A DNA stretch of 21,688 nt, from positions 1,250 to 22,937 of the forward strand of contig DKBG01000017.1 of the NCBI GenBank assembly GCA_002451155.1. The letters are read 5' to 3'. Each line of letters opens with the position of its first letter. The stretch's first letter is position 1. Under the pieces are notes generated by a model. It did not search any database. It was not told the origin of the DNA and saw only the letters and a program-made list of their open reading frames with translations. This DNA comes from Ignavibacteria bacterium UBA6906 (lineage in GTDB: Bacteria; Bacteroidota; Ignavibacteria; UBA10030; UBA6906). Below are positions 15,791 through 21,688 of the stretch, one piece after another. Both the position numbers and the translations under genes were made by a program.

Positions 15791-16723
15791 TCAGGCTGAA
15801 CTGTCGCGCGCCGCGTCCGGTCGAGATGGTGGGTGCCCTGAAGTGCGCCGACTGGAGTCCTTCACCAGCTGCTCCATCTCAGTCAGGAACCCGATCCCTC
15901 GCCTCACAAACTCCTCTCCGTCCGGACAGACGTTATGAAACATTCCTCGTTCAAACGCGAAATCACCGATGGTAGAATTGTACGTCTCGAGTGCAATATA
16001 GCCGCCGTACCCCATTTCCACTAGCGCCTCGAAAACCGCCCTCCACGGGACAATTCCCCCTCCAGGCGCTCCGCGGTCATTCTCGCAGGCATGGATGCCG
16101 AAGAGTCGCGGGCCGAGTGTCCGGATCGCAGCGCGGTAGTCGCGGACTTCGGTGACGATGTGATACGTGTCGAGTAATGCGTGAAGATTCTGATGGTCGG
16201 CCAGATCCATGAGCCGGATGAGTTGTTCCGGCGTGTTCACGAGATGAGTCCTGAAGTGGCTCATCGGCTCGAGCGCAATCACGATGTTATGTTGTGCGGC
16301 GTAGTCCGCGAGGGAGTGAAGACCCTCGGCTGTCCGGGGATACTCATCGACGGGCGGCCGCCGCCGTCTGGCGACACCCGGATGCCCGTAGAGCGCTCCT
16401 GCGTAGCAGACCGCCCCGAGTTCTGCAGCCTGATCCACGATCCTTCGATGCCAGTCGAGCCCGCGACGTCGATTCAACGGGTCGTCGTCGGAGAGGTCGC
16501 ACTCGAGCGGCCACGCGCCCCCTGGCCCGATAAAGAGATCCAGACCCAGTGATCTGGCATGGTCGCCAGTCTTGCGGAGGTCGAACCGCACATCATCCCC
16601 CAGCGACAGCTCGACCATCTGCAACCCGAGCCCCCGGCAGAGGTCAAGGATGTGAAGCTGTGCGTCCGTCCATCGGTCCGTGAATAAATAGCTATGGGCG
16701 CCGTATTTCATGTGATTGTACAC
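15791..16723 (-). CDS. Sugar isomerase/epimerase, D-tagatose (D-psicose) 3-epimerase-like TIM barrel
   Basis: A 310-residue AP-endonuclease-2-fold protein. The metal tetrad of ketose 3-epimerases is clear: Glu152 (IALEPMSHF), Asp185 (LLDTYH), His211 (GIHACEND) and Glu246 (YIALETYN), with His188 and Arg217 at the positions that contact substrate in D-tagatose 3-epimerases. The segment after Glu152 reads PMSHFRTHLVNT, so the second glutamate of classical enzymes seems to be replaced; specificity may differ. The GTG start has a strong GGAGGG seven bases upstream; an ATG four codons later (16711) is possible but has no SD at usual distance. The last 20 residues are a disordered Ser/Arg/Pro tail. 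It is first in the cluster, with AOR 93 bp downstream. The SD lies in a terminator-like hairpin. Confidence 0.88.
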   Translation of the reverse strand: MYNHMKYGAHSYLFTDRWTDAQLHILDLCRGLGLQMVELSLGDDVRFDLRKTGDHARSLGLDLFIGPGGAWPLECDLSDDDPLNRRRGLDWHRRIVDQAAELGAVCYAGALYGHPGVARRRRPPVDEYPRTAEGLHSLADYAAQHNIVIALEPMSHFRTHLVNTPEQLIRLMDLADHQNLHALLDTYHIVTEVRDYRAAIRTLGPRLFGIHACENDRGAPGGGIVPWRAVFEALVEMGYGGYIALETYNSTIGDFAFERGMFHNVCPDGEEFVRRGIGFLTEMEQLVKDSSRRTSGHPPSRPDAARDSSA

Positions 16724-16758
16724 AAAAGGCCCCTCCGGAGATTTTCGCGGAGAGGCCT
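16724..16758 (-). terminator. Terminator-like hairpin enclosing the epimerase ribosome binding site
   Basis: Read on the minus strand, AGGCCTCTCCG (16758-16748) pairs with CGGAGGGGCCT (16737-16727) in an 11-bp stem with one G-U, around a 10-nt loop containing GAAAATCT. It is followed by a TTTT run (16727-16724) that abuts the GTG start of the epimerase. By form it is an intrinsic terminator, yet its 3' arm contains the GGAGGG Shine-Dalgarno. It could end the TPR transcript, attenuate the epimerase operon, or mask the ribosome binding site. Confidence 0.6.
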
Positions 16759-16801
16759 ATGAGAAAGACCTGATAACAACGGATGAATACCTTCACCACA
16801 C

Positions 16802-16830
16802 AAAGTACTCTTCACGCCTCAGAGAATCAA
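16802..16830 (-). promoter_or_regulatory. Weak candidate promoter upstream of the epimerase cluster
   Basis: On the minus strand TTGATT (16830-16825) and TACTTT (16807-16802) are 17 bp apart. The -35 is reasonable and the -10 is poor. If real, transcription starting near 16795 would run through the hairpin at 16758-16724 before reaching the epimerase start. The remaining gap between the TPR stop and the epimerase shows nothing else. Confidence 0.3.
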
Positions 16831-16928
16831 GGCGGAAAAGAGTGGAGGCTGGCGCGCCATCGTCATTGGCCGGACCAGGCCCGTCGGCATCGGAGAGACA
16901 CAGTTAAGTCTCCAGTCGGTGCCAAGCC

Positions 16929-18566
16929 TCACTCCTCCCCGGTACGACAGAAGCAGGAGGCCTTCAAATCGATGTCCGACCTGGCCCATGCGGTTCGGAA
17001 GAGCGTCTCCGTCTCCATCGCCTGATGGTGATGTCCCGTGCGGTGGTAACATTCCGCAAGACCTTTCAGAGCCCATCCGTTGTTCGGATGAATCCGGAGA
17101 TCCTCCAGGTACACCTGCTCTGCATCGTTCAGGCGGCCTTGCTCAAGAAGGAGGGCGCCGAGCGAGTGTCTGACTGGCATCATCCATCCCCAGGGCTCAT
17201 CATACCGTAATGAATCATCCCTCTGTACCGCGAGTCGGAGCAGGCTGAACGCTCGGGCGTGGTGTCCCTTCCGGTATTCCAGCTCTCCTTCCGCCATCGA
17301 AAGTCCGACGCGGAGCACAGTCTTCGCGGAATTGTTCCCGAGGAGCCGGCTTTCAGGGAGATCCTTGACAGACTGCCGGAAGGCGGAGAGTTCCTGAGTG
17401 CCTTCCGTGACCCGGCCGAGGGCGGCGAACGCGACCGTGCGGCCATAATGCCAGAACGCCGTGGTTGCGAGCAGATCGTCCGGGGGCGCACGCTCCTGAA
17501 GGAGTTCTTCCCACATTCCAAACCGCACCATCACATGAACAGGCACGGAAAGATACGCGTCCATGAAATCGATGTACGCACGGGCCATCTCCAGTGGAAC
17601 CTGCTCCACCATTCCTCGCGCCGCCTGGAGGGCCAGTTCTCTCTGGCCGTCAAACATCGCTGCGTACGCGAGGAAGTGGAAGTTGTGCGCCCGGTAAAGC
17701 GTATAGAATCCACCTTGTGAGGTCCAGGAGCTGTCAACTGAGATTCCCCTGAGGTTTGCCAGGACGGCGTTTTCGTAGTGTCCGATCCTGATGTCTATGT
17801 GGGAGGGCATATGCAGAAGATGGCCGGCACCCGGGACCTTGTATCGCAACGTGTCCGCGGCGGCGAGCGCGCGCGCCGGATCAGGCGAAGCCTCCATCGT
17901 ATGAATGTAGAAATGGCAGGCGCCTGGATGTCCCGGTGCCTTGGCAAGCACTGCTTCGAGTGTGCTGACGATCTCCGGAGTTCCAGGTTGCGGCCCTCCT
18001 CCGGATGTCCAGAGGTCCCAGGGTCGAAGGTTCAGCATGGCATCCGCGAAAAGAACCCCGATATCCGGGTCGTCTTTATGGTTTGTCCAGACGCGTCTCA
18101 TGGAGTCCGCATATGCGAGATCGAGGGATTTTCTCTCCTCCCGCGGCGGCCATGAATATCGTGCCGACAGGGCCCGAATGAGTTCCTGTTCGGTCGGCGA
18201 CGCGTGCGCGGCAAGCGATGCAGCACGGCGCGCGGCGTCCCAGGCTGCCTTTGCCGCGGTGCTGTCCATCTGACCGTTGTTGATGTTCGGCCCGTATGAG
18301 AGAGCCTGTCCCCACCACGCCATTGCGAGGGAGGGGTCCAGTTCTGCGGCCCGGGCAAATGATGCGATCGCAGCATCATGATTAAAGCCGTAGTAGAGGA
18401 TCATTCCCTGATCGAAGTATTTCTGCGCCGCGTCAGAAGATGTTGACACTGCTCTGTGGTATACTGCAAGATCCCGGCGGAGCGGGACGGTAGTGTCGGG
18501 GGCGTTTCCCCCGCATCCGGCAATCAGGAGGAAAGACCAAATGAGCGCCAATGGTGATCGGTTCAT
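16929..18566 (-). CDS. TPR-repeat lipoprotein with conserved histidine clusters
   Basis: A 545-residue protein with a lipoprotein signal (MNRSPLALIWSFLLIAGC, Cys18). TPR-like helical pairs occur near the N-terminus (FDQGMILYYGFNHDAAIASF, then ARAAELDPSLAMAWWG) and the C-terminus (LGALLLEQGRLNDAEQVYLE, then DLRIHPNNGWALKGLAECYH). The middle holds a histidine pattern: HFYIHTME (His218, His222, Glu225), GHLLHMPSHI (His249, His252, His256) and HNFHF (His294, His297). Similar patterns occur in a widespread family of TPR proteins with no function that I know of. I choose the ATG at 18566, with GAGGTG six bases upstream, over the GTG at 18575 that overlaps this SD. It is on the same strand as the epimerase cluster but 205 bp away, with a terminator-like hairpin between. 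Confidence 0.82.
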   Translation of the reverse strand: MNRSPLALIWSFLLIAGCGGNAPDTTVPLRRDLAVYHRAVSTSSDAAQKYFDQGMILYYGFNHDAAIASFARAAELDPSLAMAWWGQALSYGPNINNGQMDSTAAKAAWDAARRAASLAAHASPTEQELIRALSARYSWPPREERKSLDLAYADSMRRVWTNHKDDPDIGVLFADAMLNLRPWDLWTSGGGPQPGTPEIVSTLEAVLAKAPGHPGACHFYIHTMEASPDPARALAAADTLRYKVPGAGHLLHMPSHIDIRIGHYENAVLANLRGISVDSSWTSQGGFYTLYRAHNFHFLAYAAMFDGQRELALQAARGMVEQVPLEMARAYIDFMDAYLSVPVHVMVRFGMWEELLQERAPPDDLLATTAFWHYGRTVAFAALGRVTEGTQELSAFRQSVKDLPESRLLGNNSAKTVLRVGLSMAEGELEYRKGHHARAFSLLRLAVQRDDSLRYDEPWGWMMPVRHSLGALLLEQGRLNDAEQVYLEDLRIHPNNGWALKGLAECYHRTGHHHQAMETETLFRTAWARSDIDLKASCFCRTGEE

Positions 18567-19010
18567 GCCTGGCACCTCAGGATATGTGAGTGGAAGATGG
18601 ACGGCAAAATATCACGTGCGGGAGGGACTGGATGGGGAAGGCTTCTGAATGGCAAGAGAGCGAGAGCGGGAAACGGTGGTCGATCTGGGCAACGGACGGG
18701 AGAAACCACCCTGTAATCGGCGCGCGGTGAGGAGTCCGAGGATATCGCGTGACTCTCCCCGTGCGGAGGCATCTCAAGGGACCTGGTGATGGTCCGCAGA
18801 TTTGCACAATATATCTCCGTTCCAAGGACCTGGAAAGAACAGTTGTGAACAGACTCTTAGTAGCTGAAAGGAAAATGAAATGCAACATGCGGCAGCCGGA
18901 GAACCTTCACACGCGGCGGAGTATTGCCACGTTCGAGGGGATTCATTACCATAGCTGTACCGTCAAATGGGGGCAGCGGATCCACCTCCGTCATGATACA
19001 GAGTCGACGT
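18567..19010. other. Divergent intergenic region
   Basis: These 444 bp separate the TPR lipoprotein gene from the reductase gene. A good plus-strand promoter lies at 18924-18952. A 68-codon frame from 18875, with AAGG upstream, overlaps this promoter and the reductase start in another frame and has no recognisable domain, so I leave it out. No promoter for the TPR gene stands out at a sensible distance. Confidence 0.5.
18924..18952 (+). promoter_or_regulatory. Sigma70-type promoter of the NAD(P)-binding reductase gene
   Basis: TTGCCA (18924-18929, five of six to consensus) and TACCAT (18947-18952, four of six) are separated by exactly 17 bp. A start near 18959 leaves a 34- or 52-nt leader, depending on the initiation codon, and argues against any start upstream of it. 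Confidence 0.55.
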
Positions 19011-19646
19011 ATGTCCAGAACTCTCGCGCTTTTTGGGATAACCGGCCGGACGGGCCAGGCTCTTGCTTCGCGCGCTGCTGATTCGGGCTGGATCATCCGT
19101 GGTTTGATGAGGCTGGGAGCGGAGTTCCCTGTCAGGACAACCGGGATCACCATCGTCAACGGAGAGCTGACGGAGTATGCACGGGTAGCTGAGACTGTGG
19201 CGGGATCGGATGTTGTGTGTGTGCTATTTGGCCCCCGCCCGCCCTACCTGGATCCCTTCTGTGCGGCCGGGACGTCTGCAATCGTGCGGGCGATGCGTGA
19301 ATCGGGATGCGGCAGGATCATCGCATTGACCGGCGCAATGGTTGGGACCGCCACTAACAGGTCCGCGCCTTTCTCCCGACTCGCGAGGATGTATGCCGGT
19401 CGGCAGCCTGTGTCGGCAGCTGACAGAATCGAGCAGGAAAGGGTTGTAGGGGAGAGCGGGCTGGACTGGACGATCATCAAGCCACCGAGATTGACCAATG
19501 GCCCGGCCAGGGGCCGGGTGCAGTCCGGGCCATCGCTGTCCGTGGGACTACTTTCACGCATCAGCCGGCAGGACCTGGCCGGGTTCATCCTCCAGGAGAT
19601 CGAATCGCCTCGCTATTCCTGCAGGAGGGTGTTTGTCAAGGGATGA
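19011..19646 (+). CDS. Atypical SDR / NAD(P)H-binding reductase
   Basis: A 211-residue protein of the NAD(P)-binding family related to biliverdin reductase B and NmrA-like proteins. The N-terminal strand and glycine motif TLALFGITGRTGQ (GxxGxxG) bind the dinucleotide. The segment GSDVVCVLFGPRPP and strand GCGRIIALTGAMVGT follow, then the long helix ending in EQERVVGESGLDWTIIKPPRLTNGP, which is highly typical of the group. The YxxxK of classical SDRs is absent, as is usual here. The C-terminus (RISRQDLAGFILQEIE) completes the fold. An in-frame ATG at 18993 is an alternative start; neither has a strong ribosome binding site, and the chosen one begins directly before the first beta strand. The substrate is unknown and it seems to be transcribed alone. 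Confidence 0.82.
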   Translation: MSRTLALFGITGRTGQALASRAADSGWIIRGLMRLGAEFPVRTTGITIVNGELTEYARVAETVAGSDVVCVLFGPRPPYLDPFCAAGTSAIVRAMRESGCGRIIALTGAMVGTATNRSAPFSRLARMYAGRQPVSAADRIEQERVVGESGLDWTIIKPPRLTNGPARGRVQSGPSLSVGLLSRISRQDLAGFILQEIESPRYSCRRVFVKG

Positions 19647-19770
19647 GGGGAGACGGCACCGATCGGCAGGGATGCGAATTTCGGGGGTGAAACGCAACGT
19701 GGCCTCGCATTTCTCGTAATACTCAGTGGGGATCCACTCCGTGGACCCTACGACAAAATGGGAGGAGTCT

Positions 19771-20184
19771 ATGGATAAGCATATAACGCTGGTGGGAGTT
19801 TTTAATATCGTGTACCGCGGGTTCTGGATGCTCGGCGGAGTGATTATCCTGGGTCTGGCAGGGTTTCTTGAGGACCTTATCCGTGAGCTCCTCTATTATG
19901 GTGCAATACATCCTCATGATATTCCCGAACCTGCCCTGCACCTCATTCCCTTTATCCTGGTGCCTATTGGTCTCCTGATCGTTCTCCTTTCAACTGCAGG
20001 GATCGTCGGATCGATCGGCCTGTTACAGAGAAAAGAGTGGGGGAGAATTCTGGTCCTGATAATCTCGTTCGTCAATCTTCTGCACATTCCTGTCGGGACG
20101 CTCCTTGGAGTGTACAGCATCTGGGTGTTGATGAATGACGAGACTGTTCGCCTGTGCGCGCCGCCACCACCACGACCCGCGTAA
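19771..20184 (+). CDS. Small integral membrane protein, function unknown
   Basis: A 137-residue membrane protein. Hydrophobic segments lie at about 6-31 (LVGVFNIVYRGFWMLGGVII), 57-84 (LIPFILVPIGLLIVLLSTAG) and 91-121 (GRILVLIISFVNLLHIPVGT and following), giving three or four helices. A loop of about 25 residues with HPHD joins the first two, and the end is WVLMNDETVRL plus a proline-rich tail. The KEWGR and YSIWVLMNDETVRLF-like segments are familiar from small hypothetical membrane proteins, but I know of no function. The ATG at 19771 has GGGAGGAG five bases upstream; the in-frame start at 19726 would add 15 polar residues ahead of the first helix. It converges with the pyruvyl transferase gene. 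Confidence 0.75.
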   Translation: MDKHITLVGVFNIVYRGFWMLGGVIILGLAGFLEDLIRELLYYGAIHPHDIPEPALHLIPFILVPIGLLIVLLSTAGIVGSIGLLQRKEWGRILVLIISFVNLLHIPVGTLLGVYSIWVLMNDETVRLCAPPPPRPA

Positions 20185-20260
20185 CGAACGCAGGACAGCG
20201 AGATCCATTTGGCGGGGAGGAGGGTGGCTAAATTGGGAATTTGTCGCGGGCACCTGTTCG

Positions 20261-21514
20261 TCAGCTATCCTCGGGGGCCTGCCGGCGTGATTCAGTTCCT
20301 TCGATGATTCCTGCAATTCGAGACAAACCGTCACGGTATACTTGATCCAGCTCGTTTCGGTGGTTCCTGATCTCGTTCGAGACTCTCTGCTTGTGTTTCA
20401 GATTGATTTGTGCCCGTTCGATAAGCCATTCCCCGCGCACATCCTGCAGGCGACGGCATTCCTCTTCCCTCCCGACAAGCTTCACGAATGCTAGTATTTT
20501 GCTCGAATACCCGATGCTTATTGTCGGCACGTTCATTGAAGTGGCCAGAATTATCGAGTGGAGGCGGACGCCGACCACCAGGTCCATCATTCCGAGGATC
20601 GCTTTCATTTCCCGTGGGGCAAATTGAGTTCGGACCAGGGTGACTCTCTCCCGTTCCTTGCCGAGGCGTGAAGCGATCTTCTCGGCGGGTACCCGGTCGT
20701 CGTCGGGAGGGACAGTGTGCATGGGCAAGAGGACGACGTTTGCATTCAGCGTGGTTGTCAGCGCATGGACAAGCTGCCGAATGGACTCGAGATACTGCTC
20801 GACCTGTGCGTGCTGAAAATGTTGATCGTAATGGTGGATCCGGAAAGCCGGACCTGCGCGGAAATCCCGGAGGCAGATGCCCACAGTTGGTGAAGAACAA
20901 TCAACGCCTTCCGATCTGAGAAGCTGCCGGGCAGTCTCTTCCGATGCCGGAGTGAGCGAGAGGGCCGGGTCAGGAAGGAACTCTACCGGTGCGTTTGATC
21001 CCGCAAGATCCTTAAATCGCTCTACGCTCTCTCGGTCACGCGCTCCGATGAACGCGGCGTTCCTGCAAATGAGTCGCCCCAGCGATCGACAGGATCTTCT
21101 CTTGAGTTGACGCATATGCACGCCGAACACGATCACGGGAACTCGATAGGCCCTGGCGACCAGGGTGAGGAGGGCAAAATACACCATGTGTTCGAGTTCG
21201 TCATAGAAGGGCGCTCCGCCTGAGAACACGAGGGCGTCGGCGGACCTCAGGGCATTGAAGAGGCTGACAGGCTGACGCTTGGGCGCGTAGGCGGGCAGGG
21301 AGTAGATGGACCGAACCCTGGACGGGTTTGCCGTAAAGACCGTAAAGGTGCAGCGCATCACGCGGTTGAGAGAGTCAATAATGCTCAAGAGCAGAGCATT
21401 GTCCCCGACATTGGAGCTTTCAAACCAGCTCCCTGCAATACAGATCTTTCTGGGTCGGTCCGTCGGTCTTGGCGTTTCGAGACGGTGGTGCAGATATCCC
21501 CCACGGGATGGCAA
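20261..21514 (-). CDS. Polysaccharide pyruvyl transferase family protein
   Basis: A 417-residue member of the CsaB/WcaK-like family, which transfers pyruvate from phosphoenolpyruvate to sugars of exopolysaccharide or cell-wall polymers. Family features in order are SSNVGDNALLLSII (Asn35, Gly37, Asp38), FSGGAPFYDE (98-105), the central VIVFGVHM strand, ARDRESVERF (158-167), FLPDPAL (179-185) and the C-terminal VVGVRLHSIILA with Arg317 and His319, followed by SIGYSSKI. The start appears to be TTG, with GAGGGA four bases upstream; no ATG or GTG lies near in frame before the first conserved strand. An 8-bp perfect hairpin sits just upstream of the SD. The tail from about residue 365 is a charged helix, possibly a coiled coil. 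Family assignment is firm; the sugar acceptor is not known. Confidence 0.87.
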   Translation of the reverse strand: MPSRGGYLHHRLETPRPTDRPRKICIAGSWFESSNVGDNALLLSIIDSLNRVMRCTFTVFTANPSRVRSIYSLPAYAPKRQPVSLFNALRSADALVFSGGAPFYDELEHMVYFALLTLVARAYRVPVIVFGVHMRQLKRRSCRSLGRLICRNAAFIGARDRESVERFKDLAGSNAPVEFLPDPALSLTPASEETARQLLRSEGVDCSSPTVGICLRDFRAGPAFRIHHYDQHFQHAQVEQYLESIRQLVHALTTTLNANVVLLPMHTVPPDDDRVPAEKIASRLGKERERVTLVRTQFAPREMKAILGMMDLVVGVRLHSIILATSMNVPTISIGYSSKILAFVKLVGREEECRRLQDVRGEWLIERAQINLKHKQRVSNEIRNHRNELDQVYRDGLSRIAGIIEGTESRRQAPEDS

Positions 21515-21527
21515 ATTGTCCCTCGCA

Positions 21528-21547
21528 GCGTGCGCGCAGGCGCACGC
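21528..21547 (-). promoter_or_regulatory. GC-rich hairpin in the pyruvyl transferase leader
   Basis: GCGTGCGC (21528-21535) and GCGCACGC (21540-21547) form a perfect 8-bp stem with a 4-nt loop. It lies directly upstream of the GAGGGA Shine-Dalgarno (21524-21519) of the minus-strand TTG start and could affect translation. No T-run follows, so it is not a terminator. Confidence 0.45.
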
Positions 21548-21602
21548 ATGGAATGAAACACTGTTGGGGTCAAGATTCCAGTGATCCGTGGCACATGGGT
21601 GA

Positions 21603-21626
21603 TTCGCGGGGAGGGCCGCCCGCGAA
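21603..21626. repeat. Inverted repeat upstream of the right-edge gene
   Basis: TTCGCGGG (21603-21610) and CCCGCGAA (21619-21626) form a perfect 8-bp stem around an 8-nt loop. It lies in the gap between two divergent starts and ends 3 nt before the AAGGA of the plus-strand gene. It may be an operator or a leader structure. Confidence 0.4.
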
Positions 21627-21641
21627 CGTAAGGAATTTCGG

Positions 21642-21688
21642 ATGAGGGGGCAACCGAGGCTGCTATGGCTGCTCAGCCTGCCATGGCT
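21642..21688 (+). CDS. Start of an exported protein, cut by the window edge
   Basis: An ATG at 21642 has AAGGA seven bases upstream and opens a frame to the edge of the window. The 15 visible residues, MRGQPRLLWLLSLPW, have the form of a signal peptide: a short basic region followed by a leucine- and tryptophan-rich hydrophobic core. Only about 47 bases are seen, so the product cannot be named. It is divergent from the pyruvyl transferase gene. Confidence 0.5.
   Translation, partial: MRGQPRLLWLLSLPW

Noticed and set aside
15789..15801. Palindrome GTTCAG-G-CTGAAC at the epimerase stop as an operator.
   Set aside because: Only 6-bp arms, a single occurrence, and mostly coding; not distinguishable from chance.
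18579..18607. TTGCCG-N17-TATCCT as a promoter for the TPR lipoprotein.
   Set aside because: The implied start site is about 6 nt before the ATG and would exclude the visible GAGGTG ribosome binding site.
18875..19081. 68-codon small frame with AAGG upstream in the reductase leader.
   Set aside because: It overlaps the good promoter at 18924-18952 and the reductase start in another frame, and the peptide has no recognisable features.

Overview
The window is about 21.7 kb of GC-rich bacterial chromosome carrying ordinary accessory metabolism. I see no tRNA, rRNA, CRISPR, transposase or phage gene. Several genes have clear AGGAGG-type ribosome binding sites, and a few promoters look sigma70-like with 17-bp spacers. 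Lipoproteins, secreted sulfatases, a Tat-exported TldD and a tungsten-type oxidoreductase point to a Gram-negative, probably anaerobic or facultative bacterium that degrades sulfated polysaccharides. The gene flavour recalls the wider FCB group (Ignavibacteria- or Zixibacteria-like lineages), but the strong Shine-Dalgarno use is unlike core Bacteroidota. This placement is a low-confidence guess.

Layout. 1-249 is the C-terminus of a methyltransferase. A palindrome-rich gap follows, then a glycine-rich lipoprotein (569-1300, +) and, convergent to it, a lipoprotein esterase (1336-2073, -). A 462-bp divergent gap leads to a translationally overlapping tldD-pmbA pair (2536-5381, +) that ends at a strong terminator. 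A sigma70-like promoter then precedes a tandem pair of secreted S1-type sulfatases (5606-7210 and 7239-9206, +). A GAF-SpoIIE (RsbU-like) phosphatase follows (9537-10820, +).

The next block is on the minus strand. Read in the direction of transcription it holds a TPR lipoprotein (18566-16929), then a three-gene cluster of DTE-type sugar epimerase (16723-15791), aldehyde:ferredoxin oxidoreductase (15697-13664) and tandem class II aldolase (13642-12221), then a membrane-anchored GH76-like protein (12085-10847). On the right are an atypical NAD(P)-binding reductase (19011-19646, +), a small membrane protein (19771-20184, +), a polysaccharide pyruvyl transferase (21514-20261, -) and the first 15 codons of a further exported protein (21642-21688, +).

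How the genes may work together. The esterase, the sulfatases and the GH76-like protein are all exported or membrane-anchored and could strip and cut a decorated polysaccharide. The epimerase-aldolase-AOR cluster reads as a cytoplasmic route in which a free sugar is epimerised, cleaved to an aldehyde, and the aldehyde oxidised to an acid with reduction of ferredoxin. This pathway is inferred from domain identity and gene order only. The most interesting features are this cluster, the degenerate second half of its aldolase, the terminator-like hairpin that contains the epimerase ribosome binding site, and the Tat signal carried by only one subunit of the TldD/PmbA pair.
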